This document shows, piece by piece, positions 1-7,945 of a stretch of 27,573 bases of DNA (position 1 is its first letter; each line of letters opens with the position of its first letter). The stretch lies in the NCBI GenBank assembly GCA_900549485.1, contig UROG01000038.1, forward strand, positions 1 through 27,573, written 5' to 3'. Both the position numbers and the translations under genes were made by a program. This DNA comes from an uncultured Eubacteriales bacterium (lineage in GTDB: Bacteria; Bacillota; Clostridia; Oscillospirales; Oscillospiraceae). A model generated the notes under the pieces. It did no database searches. It saw nothing but the letters and a program-made list of their open reading frames with translations, and had not been told where the DNA came from.

Positions 1-55
1 GGGCTTCCTGTAGTTATTCGCTTTTTAGTGTCTACTTTTACTTGACAAGTGCACA
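1..55 (-). mobile_element. Outer end of an insertion sequence (left contig end)
   Basis: The first 55 bases are the exact reverse complement of the last 55 bases of the window, and the match stops at base 56. Read on the minus strand the unit begins TGTGCACTTGTCAAG and runs outward off the contig. It contains AGCGAATA and CTACAGG, motifs that also occur in the leader of the IS relic near 9.4 kb. This suggests a related IS whose transposase lies outside the window. A 55-base overlap at both ends also fits assembly with a k-mer of 55 stopping at a repeated element. Confidence 0.6.
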
Positions 56-87
56 TCCATTTTTGATGCTTGTCCTTTTGTATTCAG

Positions 88-289
88 TTACATCATCCCG
101 AAGTGTTTCGGCGCCGTTGCGTTTGCTTTTTGCTTCTCAGATAGGCATCAGGGCTACTTGTCGTTTTCGGATTTCAGCGAGGTATATTCCTCTCTCAATG
201 ATGCCGTATTCCTGCTTCGCTTGTAAGATATAGAGGTGGCTGACTTTCAGTCCAGTATGCTCTAAGACATATTCCAGTATTTTCTCGTA
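88..289 (-). pseudogene. Frameshifted C-terminal remnant of a mobile-element protein
   Basis: Two minus-strand frames carry pieces of one protein end. The upstream frame (289 to 137) reads YEKILEYVLEHTGLKVSHLY, continues through a QAKQEYGIIERG-like stretch and hits a stop. The next piece, in another frame (147 to 88), reads CLSEKQK and ends KHFGMM then stop. From memory, the order GLKVS-LYI, then a Cys-Pro-Glu-Lys-like stretch, then a HFGM terminus matches the tail of proteins often found in Clostridia integrative elements, some annotated as RumA/RlmD-type methyltransferases. The break lies near 137-147. The fragment joins the portal pseudogene directly at about 289, so this is recombined debris and not a working gene. 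The family name is uncertain; the frameshift is seen directly. Confidence 0.45.
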
Positions 290-1002
290 TCTACCAGCAC
301 CTGAATATCTGTCTGACGGATGGATGCGCTTAAATACTTGGCATCCACTCCCTCTGGAAGACAGAGCATCTTATACTCATCTAACTTCTGAGCTGTTTCC
401 TCGTCAATGCTGCCGCCAAGCAATGCCAAGAAGCTATTTACAAACTGCACCAGGTCATCCATGCGGTTTGACTCAGCTTCATTTATGGCGTCCAGGAGGG
501 GAAGGACTATCTCAAAAGCACCCGTCCTTGCCAGGTTTGCCGGATACTCAAATAACGGAACACCGCCCAAAACATGGGGCTCAGCCTTGATTATGGTTTC
601 ATTCTCTATCTCAAAAAACATGCTCTCGGTATACACACTGTACACCGGGAGCATGTTTTCTTTTATTATGAACTTTACGCCCATTACCGGCGGCTCACCT
701 AAGCCGTTGTAACGGACAATATAACTGTATCAAGGATCTAAGATAAACAGCCTGAAAGGCTCATCTGTATCCGTACCTGGTAACGCCATTCGCATACCGT
801 GGCCACAGACATACAGCCACTCGGCAAGCTCACTGTCCAATGCCTGCTTCCCGGCGCTAAACATATACTCATTCAGAGCATTGATATCCTCCGTAAGGCT
901 CTCATCCTGCCCTCTACGGATATATTGGATTGGCTCTCCAAAGCAATAACTCTTTTTGAAGGTCACTATTTCTGCGGCGCGGTTGACGCAAATTACTATT
1001 CT
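262..1002 (-). pseudogene. Phage portal protein pseudogene (SPP1 Gp6-like)
   Basis: The minus-strand frame resembles the middle of SPP1-Gp6-type portal proteins, which form the DNA-entry dodecamer of tailed-phage heads. The recognisable order is NRAAEIVTFKKSYCFGEPIQY, an ELAEWLYVCG segment, PFRLFILDP, RYNGLGEPPVMGVKF, then a VPLFEYPAN and LLDAINEAESNRMDDLVQF block. The frame is broken by an in-frame TGA at 730-732, where relatives usually have an Arg after LDP; a CGA-to-TGA change would explain it. It is also closed upstream by TGA at 1003-1005 and loses similarity near 289, where a different sequence starts. Both portal termini are missing. Surviving open stretches are 733-1002 and 262-729. 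No other head or packaging gene is nearby, so this is a lone prophage fragment. Confidence 0.75.
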
Positions 1003-1023
1003 TCAATACTAACTTACGATATA

Positions 1024-1065
1024 GGGGCATGGGTGGGGTAGGAGGTGTAACTGTTTTGGGAGGGG
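1024..1065 (+). other. G-tract cluster at the prophage-remnant/operon junction
   Basis: Plus-strand G runs of three or four lie at 1024, 1031, 1035, 1058 and 1062, with two GG pairs between. The spacing could allow a G-quadruplex, though one loop is long. It lies between the portal remnant and the 3' end of the sugar operon. No gene is seen in 1003-1126. Confidence 0.25.
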
Positions 1066-1126
1066 TGTGCGCGTTTTGGAGTATCATTGTCTCAACAGCA
1101 TAAGCTTTCTTATGGTAGTAATATCC

Positions 1127-3403
1127 TTATAATTCTTCAACTTTGAGTTTGGGATTATTGGATACGAACTTTTTGAGCTTATTAAAGGAAACATTGCCTT
1201 CCATCGGGCCTCGCTTCTCGACAGCTTTTGCACCAGCTGCGGCAGAGTAGAGCATACAGTCTTTAAGAGAGTAGCCCTCGCACATCAGAGCAAGGAAAGT
1301 GCCGTCAAAGCTGTCTCCGGCGCCGGTGGGGTCGATCTGCTCAGCGGGGAAAACAGGTGCTTTCAGTCTGGTGCCCTTTGTGTAAAGTGAGGCGCCCTTT
1401 GAACCATCTTTAACCACAACAATCCTGCCTTTCTCTCCGACAAGATAATCAATGGGATTTTCAATGTCAGGGCACAGTAAGGCGATCTCATTCTTGCCGG
1501 CCAACAGTATATCGCAGTATCCAAGAATTTCTTCAAAGAAGTCTGCTATTCTGCCATGATACAGTTCCGGACGGATATTGGGGTCAAAAGAGATTTTAAC
1601 GTTATTCTCCACTGCAATCCGCACGGCCTTCATGATTGCCTCGCCCATGGAGGGGCTGCCGGTGATGGAGCAGCCCATGATATGAAGGATGCGGGCTTTT
1701 TTGATTATTTCTTCGTCAACATTTTCCGGAGCAAGCTCGCCGCAGGCTGCATGGGAGAAATGGAAAATAAACTGTCGTTCACCGTCGGCAAAGTATGTAA
1801 CAAAGGCTGTGCCGGTGGTGTTTTCCTTAGTGCAGATAATATGCGTTGTATCCACACCGTGCTCAATCAGCCTCTGCATATTTATTTTACCGAAGTCATC
1901 GTTGCCTATTTTTGCAATGATGGTGGCCTTTGCACCGCACAGAGAAGCCTGATCTATAAAAATTGCGGGAGCGCCGCTGGGGAAGGGCCCTCTCAGACAG
2001 CCACTTTCCGTAAAGGACTGGCCGATGTTTTCGGTCAATACCTCTACGAGAATTTCACCGACAGTAACAATGTCATACATCTTGTCACCTCTATCTGCAA
2101 TGCATTTACATGCAAAATTATAGTCATCTATATATGTCTTGATAAAATCCTTCACAATACTGCGTGAGGAGAATTCAAGAGTGCCGTTGCTGATTTTCTT
2201 ATATTGCTTGGGCATAAACTGATGGAGCAATCCTATAGGAACCTTTACTTCATCCATATTGTCCAGCAATTTTTTCTGTGCCTTTTCCACCTTCGGATTA
2301 CTCAGATAATACCTGCAGCGGTCCGACAGGGAATATAGACGCTTAACTTTCAGTTCATCTTCAGAACCGTGATAATGCTTGATCCACTTTGACGGATCAT
2401 CTGTCATTGCTTTTTCCAGTACAGAGAAGAAATGGGATCTCTTTCTCTTGGGAACAAGCATCTTTTCCAGCATTTCAAGGGACATCAGACCTTCCCTGAG
2501 CCCAAAGGTGAGTGCCGGTCCAACCTTCAGTATAGCAATGCCGTCTTCTACCATTTCTCTCAGCGCGGTAGCCGGCTGATAGTCTGTGCTGTGACCTTCC
2601 AGAACTATCCCGTCCAGTCCAAAAGCATACTCCGTTAGGTCAGCGGCCATTTCGCGGTTGTAAACTGCTATTTCATCGTCCCCAAACTCCACACCAGGCT
2701 GCACAACAACTCCTATTATATCATCAAATGCATCATTTATCCCGGAGGCTTGGAATGCATTTTTATAAGCCTCGATTGTTTTTGCAAGACTATCTGGCTT
2801 TGTAACCGAAAGAGCATTTGTGTCATTCTGAGCACCACCGGGGATAGGAACCTCACTGCCTATAATATAGACCGGCTCGGGATTAACTTTTCCCTCTCGG
2901 GTGTTTTTTAAAGCGTATGCTTCCTTGCATACAGTATACAGCTCAACGCCTCTCGCTGCGATAACATCATCGGAAAGTGCTGCATCTGCGTCATCATCTG
3001 CCAGCCTCATGCTGGTATCGAGATGAATCTTCGTGTAGCCGGCATCCACATACTCTCTTACGAGATTTTTTGCATGTTCCATCGCTTCGGCTTCACAAAG
3101 ACCGCTCCAGATCAGCGGACCAAGATGATCTCCTCCGAGAATTATTTTCTCTTTGGGAAAATCCAATCTGGAAGCAATTTCATAAACCATATCGCGGAAG
3201 TCGGCGGGACGCATGCCCGTGTAGCCTCCGAACTGGTTTACCTGATTGGAGGTAGCCTCAATGATGACCACGCAGCCTGAATCCCTGAAGTACTCCAGAC
3301 AAGCCTCAATTGCAAGAGGGTTTGCAGTACAGAATGAAGGTATTCCTTTTACCCTGCCATTGGATTTGTTTATTCCCAGTGATTTCAAATAGTCAGTTGT
3401 CAT
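1127..3403 (-). CDS. GatZ/KbaZ-like protein fused to a PfkB-family sugar kinase
   Basis: Residues 1-430 are a GatZ/KbaZ/AgaZ-type TIM barrel, with GGDHLGP at 90-96 (His93), KIHLDTS at 125-131 (His127) and LEGHSTDYQ at 268-276 (His271). These look like the metal-site histidines of the class II aldolase-related fold. Residues 443-750 are a PfkB/ribokinase-family kinase, with SGAPA at 476-480 and DPTGAGDSFDGTF from 691 (catalytic base Asp697). GatZ is known as the accessory subunit of tagatose-bisphosphate aldolase. Some stand-alone relatives are reported as ketose-6-phosphate C4 epimerases (from memory), and no GatY is present here. Each half matches the usual length of its family. The start has GAAGGTG six bases upstream. 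Met442 is preceded by GAGGTG at start-site spacing, so the kinase may also be made alone, or the fusion arose from two adjacent genes. Last gene of the operon. Substrate unknown. Confidence 0.82.
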   Translation of the reverse strand: MTTDYLKSLGINKSNGRVKGIPSFCTANPLAIEACLEYFRDSGCVVIIEATSNQVNQFGGYTGMRPADFRDMVYEIASRLDFPKEKIILGGDHLGPLIWSGLCEAEAMEHAKNLVREYVDAGYTKIHLDTSMRLADDDADAALSDDVIAARGVELYTVCKEAYALKNTREGKVNPEPVYIIGSEVPIPGGAQNDTNALSVTKPDSLAKTIEAYKNAFQASGINDAFDDIIGVVVQPGVEFGDDEIAVYNREMAADLTEYAFGLDGIVLEGHSTDYQPATALREMVEDGIAILKVGPALTFGLREGLMSLEMLEKMLVPKRKRSHFFSVLEKAMTDDPSKWIKHYHGSEDELKVKRLYSLSDRCRYYLSNPKVEKAQKKLLDNMDEVKVPIGLLHQFMPKQYKKISNGTLEFSSRSIVKDFIKTYIDDYNFACKCIADRGDKMYDIVTVGEILVEVLTENIGQSFTESGCLRGPFPSGAPAIFIDQASLCGAKATIIAKIGNDDFGKINMQRLIEHGVDTTHIICTKENTTGTAFVTYFADGERQFIFHFSHAACGELAPENVDEEIIKKARILHIMGCSITGSPSMGEAIMKAVRIAVENNVKISFDPNIRPELYHGRIADFFEEILGYCDILLAGKNEIALLCPDIENPIDYLVGEKGRIVVVKDGSKGASLYTKGTRLKAPVFPAEQIDPTGAGDSFDGTFLALMCEGYSLKDCMLYSAAAGAKAVEKRGPMEGNVSFNKLKKFVSNNPKLKVEEL
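2080..2095 (-). promoter_or_regulatory. Internal Shine-Dalgarno site before the kinase domain
   Basis: Inside the fusion gene, minus-strand GATAGAGGTGACAAG lies directly before the ATG of Met442, which opens the PfkB domain (MYDIVTVGEIL). GAGGTG sits about six bases from the ATG. Another frame carries TGA within GGTGACAAG, where an unfused upstream gene could have ended. This supports internal initiation, or a fossil of a formerly separate kinase gene. Confidence 0.5.
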
Positions 3404-3425
3404 AAGTTACACCTTCTCTAATGCA

Positions 3426-3456
3426 GTTTACTCCCGTCTTATCGACGGGAGTAAAC
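3426..3456 (-). other. Strong intercistronic hairpin between binding-protein and fusion genes
   Basis: A perfect 13-base-pair stem (GTTTACTCCCGTC with its complement) closes a 5-base loop. It lies about 60 bases past the binding-protein stop and about 20 before the fusion-gene start. No U run follows on the minus strand, so it is unlikely to be a plain terminator. Such hairpins after binding-protein genes are known to protect the upstream mRNA and raise expression of the binding protein over downstream genes. Confidence 0.65.
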
Positions 3457-3514
3457 CGGCCGAATAATCAATAATTCAGCAAATTTTCTTTAAGTTCAAA
3501 TAAGTGCGCTTTAA

Positions 3515-4471
3515 TTACCACTCGGGGATAACGGTGAGCATGTAGTCGATGTTCTCGGCATCAGCATAGTTCATGTTGGTGTCAATGAAGTCGCCAGAAG
3601 CCTCGCCTCCCTGGATAACCTTGAACAGCTCAGTTGCACCAAGATAACCCATGGCATCGAAGTCCTGACCGTACTCAGCAGTTACAAGACCGTCCTTGAC
3701 GAACTGCAGGCAGGGCCAGAAGGTGTCGATAGCGACAACAATGCCGCCATCAGCAGCCCATGCAGCCAGGTTGGGCATGGAATCGGTGGAGCCGAAGAAG
3801 GGCCAACCGCCGATAACGTACCAAGCATCAACATCGGGATGAGCAAGAGTGTAGGATTCCATAAGGTCAACAGCGTAGTTGTTGTCGTCGTTGCAGGTCT
3901 GGATGGAAACAATCTCAATGTTGGTAGCTTCCAGATCGGCCAGAGCATCCTCAAAAGCGTCAATACGGGTCTCAAGGTTGGAAGCACCGGGAGTGCCGTG
4001 GAGGACAACGACCTTGAAGTCTTCCTTGCCGTCAGCAAGTTCTACCATCTTTTCACCGCAAGCATAGCCGATGGAATAGTTGTCGGTGCCTGCGTAGAAA
4101 AGTCTGTCGGACTCAGCGGAGTCAGAGTCCCAGGTCGCAACAGGAATGCCTGCTGCCATTGCCTGGTTGATAACATCCTTGAGTGCATCGGGGTCATTTG
4201 CGGACAGCAGGATGCCGTCAACGCCCTTCTGGATCAAGCTTTCAATAACTTGAACCTGACCTGCGGAGTCAGTATCAGGAGTACCAGTCCAGAGAACTTC
4301 GAAGCCAAGTTCTTCGCCGGCACGCTCTGCGCCAACTTTTGTTGCCTGGTTCAGGGGGTTGTCAACTGCCTTGGGAACAACTGCGATGACGGGCTTGTCT
4401 GCTGCAAAGGCAAAAACTCCAAGTGTGAGCATCATTGCCAGTGCAAGAATGAGGGAAAGTGCTTTCTTCAT
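3515..4471 (-). CDS. ABC sugar-binding protein, RbsB-like (periplasmic-binding fold type 1)
   Basis: This 318-residue extracytoplasmic receptor binds the imported sugar for the ATPase and permease encoded just upstream. Residues 1-23 are a signal peptide (MKKALSLILALAMMLTLG then AFA before AD). The mature part reads VIAVVPKAVDNPLNQATKVGAERAGEELG, with a sugar-pocket segment ILLSANDPDALKDVINQAMAAGIPVATWDSD, the usual RbsB/LacI-type layout, and full length. There is no lipobox cysteine near the cleavage site, which is odd for a Gram-positive binding protein. A GGAGG about nine bases upstream supports the start. The gap to the permease gene is 55 bases, so the genes are co-transcribed. The ligand cannot be read from the sequence. 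The C-terminal MLTVIPEW is close to where the family normally ends. Confidence 0.88.
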   Translation of the reverse strand: MKKALSLILALAMMLTLGVFAFAADKPVIAVVPKAVDNPLNQATKVGAERAGEELGFEVLWTGTPDTDSAGQVQVIESLIQKGVDGILLSANDPDALKDVINQAMAAGIPVATWDSDSAESDRLFYAGTDNYSIGYACGEKMVELADGKEDFKVVVLHGTPGASNLETRIDAFEDALADLEATNIEIVSIQTCNDDNNYAVDLMESYTLAHPDVDAWYVIGGWPFFGSTDSMPNLAAWAADGGIVVAIDTFWPCLQFVKDGLVTAEYGQDFDAMGYLGATELFKVIQGGEASGDFIDTNMNYADAENIDYMLTVIPEW

Positions 4472-4526
4472 TTGAGAAAACCTCCTTTTTTTGTTTTCTA
4501 TGGCCCTCTGCCATAAAATTACACAT

Positions 4527-5504
4527 TTATTTGCCTGATTTGTTATGTCTTATCATGTCAAGGGTAACTGCACCGATTATTACCAGGCCGATAACAACCT
4601 TCTGCCAGTACGCGTTTACATCCAGCATAACAAGACCGTTTCTCAAGACACCCATTATGATTGCGCCAATCAGAGAACCTATTATTGATCCCTTGCCGCC
4701 GGTCATACTAGTTCCGCCGATTACAACAGAAGCAATAACATCCATTTCATAACCGTCACCGTTTGCAGACTGAGCCACACCAAGACGTGCAGTAGTCATA
4801 ATACCTGCAAAGGCTGCAAGGAAACCGGATATGGCATATACAAGAACCTTGAGCTTTGTGGTGTTCAAACCGGAGAGACGGGCAGCCTCTTCGTTTCCAC
4901 CCAGAGCATATACCTGACGTCCAAACACGGTCTTAGTGAGTATGAAGCTGAATATCAGGCCAAGGATTATCATGTAGCAAACCGTGTAGGGTATGCCAAG
5001 AAAGTTGCCAATACCAAAAGCCTTCAGGCTGTCAGGAATCTTGATAGGAGAGCCGCTAGTAATGCCCTGTGCCAGACCTCTTGTGATGTTCATAAAGCTC
5101 AGAGTGACAATGAAGGGTGGAAGACTGATTTTGGTAATTGCCAGACCGTTTACCACACCAAAAGCAACGCCGGTGAGAAGACCAAGAAGAATGCCGACAG
5201 CAAGGGGCAGATTTGACTGAAGAGCTATACCAACAACAACTCCAGAAAGACCGAATATAGATCCAACAGTCAGGTCTATGCCGCCGGTTATGATAACAAA
5301 GGTCATACCGATTGCCATAACGCCTGTATATGACATGCTTCGGCCTATTGAAGCAAGGTTGGATGCAGTCAGAAAACTTTTGGGTCTGAGTATTGTCAGC
5401 GCAACACACATTAAGATTAATACGATAAAAATACCGAAAATTTCATTTTTCAGGATTCTTTTTATCAGGGAAGGTCTTTCGATTCTGTTTTCCACCTTAA
5501 GCAT
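4527..5504 (-). CDS. ABC sugar permease, RbsC-like
   Basis: This 325-residue membrane protein of the BPD_transp_2 (RbsC/XylH/AraH) family forms the translocation channel with the RbsA-like ATPase. The family signature TGGIDLTVGS is present around residues 73-82. Many hydrophobic helices follow, and GGTSMTGGKGSIIGSLIGA lies near the end. The ATG at 5504 overlaps the ATPase stop by eight bases (ATGCTTAA), giving translational coupling. AGGAGG touches that ATG, which is too close for ideal spacing. A GTG at 5495 lies nine bases from the same AGGAGG and could be the real start, shortening the protein by three residues. Length fits the family. The neighbouring binding protein and ATPase complete a one-permease importer. 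Confidence 0.92.
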   Translation of the reverse strand: MLKVENRIERPSLIKRILKNEIFGIFIVLILMCVALTILRPKSFLTASNLASIGRSMSYTGVMAIGMTFVIITGGIDLTVGSIFGLSGVVVGIALQSNLPLAVGILLGLLTGVAFGVVNGLAITKISLPPFIVTLSFMNITRGLAQGITSGSPIKIPDSLKAFGIGNFLGIPYTVCYMIILGLIFSFILTKTVFGRQVYALGGNEEAARLSGLNTTKLKVLVYAISGFLAAFAGIMTTARLGVAQSANGDGYEMDVIASVVIGGTSMTGGKGSIIGSLIGAIIMGVLRNGLVMLDVNAYWQKVVIGLVIIGAVTLDMIRHNKSGK

Positions 5505-6987
5505 CCTCCTGTAGTATGACTTCCATTATTTTCTCCTGAGTTGCCTCTCCTCTGCTCAGCTCGCTCTTTATACGACCTTCATGCATGACATAAATTCTGT
5601 CGCACATACCAAGTATCTCGGGCATTTCTGAACTGATCATTATGATTGCAACGCCGGACTTTGCCAGATTACTGATGAGATTATGTATTTCTTTCTTGGC
5701 ACCGACATCTATTCCTCGTGTAGGTTCGTCAACAATCAAAATCTGCGGCTCGTTTGACAACCACTTGGCCACAACGACTTTCTGCTGATTTCCGCCAGAC
5801 AGTTCCATGACTTCTTTCTCCATGTTCGGAGTTTTGATGTTGAGCTTTTCCACATAGCTTCTGGTGGTTTCGTATTCCTGAGCACTGTTTATAACACCGT
5901 GCTTACTCACCTTGTTCATCATAACTATGCTGCTGTTTTTCATGACGGACATTCTCAGGAACAGGCCTTCGTTCTTTCTATCCTCTGGTACAAACCCCAT
6001 GCCAAGCTTGATGGCGTCAGCAGGTGACTTTATACGGACCGGCTTACCGTTTACGAGAATCTCACCTCCCATAATTGCATCAAGGCCGAAAACCGCGCGC
6101 ATTACTTCGCTTCGTCCGGCACCTACAAGCCCTGCAAAACCAACAATTTCACCCTTGCGGACATTGAATGAGATGTTTTTCAGGAAATTCTTGGTGTAGA
6201 GGTTTTTGACTTCAAGAGCTGTTTCGCCTATCTCGGCATACTGCTTATCAAAAATATTCTCAAGGTTTCTGCCGACCATGGCCTTGATGATGGTCTCTTC
6301 GGTAATCTCCTCTTTCAGCAAAGTGGCGATATACTCGCCGTCACGAAGAACGTGAACTCTGTCGGCAATTCTCTTGACCTCATTAATTTTGTGGGAGACG
6401 AAAAGGATAGAAACGCCGCTTTCCTTGAGGTTGTTTATGATTTCGAACAGCTTATCTACTTCGTTATCGGTGAGAGAAGAAGTAGGCTCGTCCATTATTA
6501 TGAGCTTGGCATCGGATGACAGCGCCTTGGCTATCTCGACCATCTGCCGCTGCGAAATGGTCAGGTCAACAAGTTTTGTATCAGGAGAGCAACTAAGGCC
6601 GACTTTTTCGAGCAACACGGAGGCTTCCCTGTTTGCTTTTTCTCTGTCATATATGAAACCGGCTTTTCTGAACTCTCTATTGACGAAGATGTTTTCCGCA
6701 ACACTCAGATTCGAGAACAAGTTCAATTCTTGGAATATTATGCTGATGCCAAGCTTTGTGGAGTCGTTGCGGTCGTTTATCTGGACCTTTTTCTCCTCAC
6801 AGTAGATCTCACCACTGTCCATCTTGTATGCGCCTGCAAGAATCTTGATCAAGGTGGACTTACCGGCTCCGTTTTCGCCCATCAGAGCAAGAACTTCACC
6901 TTTTTCAATTGAAATACTGACATTGTTTAGCGCTTTAACACCTGGAAAAGCCTTGCTTATGTTTTCCAATCTAAAAAGTGCAGACAC
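5497..6987 (-). CDS. ABC sugar import ATPase, RbsA-like with two nucleotide-binding domains
   Basis: This 496-residue cytoplasmic ATPase drives the sugar importer. The first domain has Walker A GENGAGKST (37-45), the signature variant LTISQRQ and Walker B IIMDEPTSS. The second has GLVGAGRSE in place of a normal Walker A, LSGGNQQK and IVDEPTRGID. A degenerate second P-loop is normal for RbsA/MglA/XylG ATPases. The open frame extends to a TTG at 7005, but AAGGGAG lies eight bases before the GTG at 6987, and SALFRLENISKAFPG then starts as the family does, so GTG is chosen. The stop overlaps the permease start. About 28 bases separate it from the cupin gene. Confidence 0.93.
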   Translation of the reverse strand: MSALFRLENISKAFPGVKALNNVSISIEKGEVLALMGENGAGKSTLIKILAGAYKMDSGEIYCEEKKVQINDRNDSTKLGISIIFQELNLFSNLSVAENIFVNREFRKAGFIYDREKANREASVLLEKVGLSCSPDTKLVDLTISQRQMVEIAKALSSDAKLIIMDEPTSSLTDNEVDKLFEIINNLKESGVSILFVSHKINEVKRIADRVHVLRDGEYIATLLKEEITEETIIKAMVGRNLENIFDKQYAEIGETALEVKNLYTKNFLKNISFNVRKGEIVGFAGLVGAGRSEVMRAVFGLDAIMGGEILVNGKPVRIKSPADAIKLGMGFVPEDRKNEGLFLRMSVMKNSSIVMMNKVSKHGVINSAQEYETTRSYVEKLNIKTPNMEKEVMELSGGNQQKVVVAKWLSNEPQILIVDEPTRGIDVGAKKEIHNLISNLAKSGVAIIMISSEMPEILGMCDRIYVMHEGRIKSELSRGEATQEKIMEVILQEDA

Positions 6988-7015
6988 AAATTCAGCTCCC
7001 TTCAAGGAATATTAC

Positions 7016-7930
7016 TTAGTCAACGGGTGCAACAGCAAAGATGACTTTAAGAGGATTGGCGTTGAAGTTGATGATGGTGTGCTCGGTGTTGGGAGGCAGA
7101 TACAGACCCTCCTCGTGCTCGAGAACATAGCTCTGATGATCGGCAGGAACGTATATGCTCACTCTCTCTTCGGGGGCGAAAATGAAGCATTCGCCTTCAT
7201 ACTTGATGGAAGGAGTCTGACGGGGACCGGGACCGCCTGCGGGCAGGAAGTACTCGCCCACATGAACATACTCGTTGGCAACGCAGGTCTTTACGAGAAC
7301 GGGGTTGTCGTAGCCGCCCATGATGGAAAGGAGCTTCTTCTCTTCGGGGATGTGGTAGTAGAAGCCTGTCTCTCTGAGGAATTCAGTGTGCTTGGGCCAC
7401 TCATTGATATCGTCGAGAGTGGGATGGTAAACACTTTCTTCCCAGCCCTTTACGACCTTGAGCTCGTTGTTGTACTTGCCCTGGAAGAGCTTGTGGCGAG
7501 GATCAGCGTCGGTGGGGAAGGTCTGGTCAACAACAGACTTGGGAGCGATGATGGCGAAGTTGCGCATGACCTTGTCGCTGAAGTTGATGCCGATGTGGAT
7601 GGAGTGCTTGGGGATAAGCATTGCCTCACCCTTCTTGGCTCTGAGAACTTCACCGGTAACAGGGTTGAGCTCAGTAATTTCACCGTCAAGAATGTAATAA
7701 ATCTCATCACCTTCGTGGTAGTCGGGAGGATTGAACTGGCTACCGGGTGCCATTTCCCAGAGAACCACGGTCATATGGTCAGTGCTCAGGTACAGAAAAT
7801 TCAAATCGCCATGGTCTGTACTTATATCCGGATATATGAACTTTGCAATTTTGTCGCCCTTGATGTGAATGGGCTTATCCTTTATCTTGTTTTCGGTATA
7901 GGGATGGTTTGTATAGATATGCTCTGCCAT
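7016..7930 (-). CDS. Two-domain cupin protein, possible sugar isomerase/epimerase
   Basis: This 304-residue soluble protein has two cupin-like barrels. The first contains PDYHEGDEIYYILDG (His72, Glu76) and PKHSIHIG (His109/His112), a plausible metal site. The second has VGEYFLPAGGPGPRQTPSIKYEGE and LPPNTEHTIIN (His284). It lacks the paired first-motif histidines, so it may not bind metal. Cupins placed in sugar operons are often isomerases such as lyxose isomerase, but this sequence was not recognised as one of those, so that role is inferred from context. The gene sits between the regulator (about 15 bases) and the ATPase (about 28 bases), so it is co-transcribed. Sensing or binding the sugar is another possibility. 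Confidence 0.7.
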   Translation of the reverse strand: MAEHIYTNHPYTENKIKDKPIHIKGDKIAKFIYPDISTDHGDLNFLYLSTDHMTVVLWEMAPGSQFNPPDYHEGDEIYYILDGEITELNPVTGEVLRAKKGEAMLIPKHSIHIGINFSDKVMRNFAIIAPKSVVDQTFPTDADPRHKLFQGKYNNELKVVKGWEESVYHPTLDDINEWPKHTEFLRETGFYYHIPEEKKLLSIMGGYDNPVLVKTCVANEYVHVGEYFLPAGGPGPRQTPSIKYEGECFIFAPEERVSIYVPADHQSYVLEHEEGLYLPPNTEHTIINFNANPLKVIFAVAPVD

Positions 7931-7945
7931 TTTTCTGTCTCCTTT

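Noticed and set aside
1105..1120. CATAAG/CTTATG hairpin as terminator of the sugar operon
   Set aside because: Only six pairs and no T run on the minus strand.
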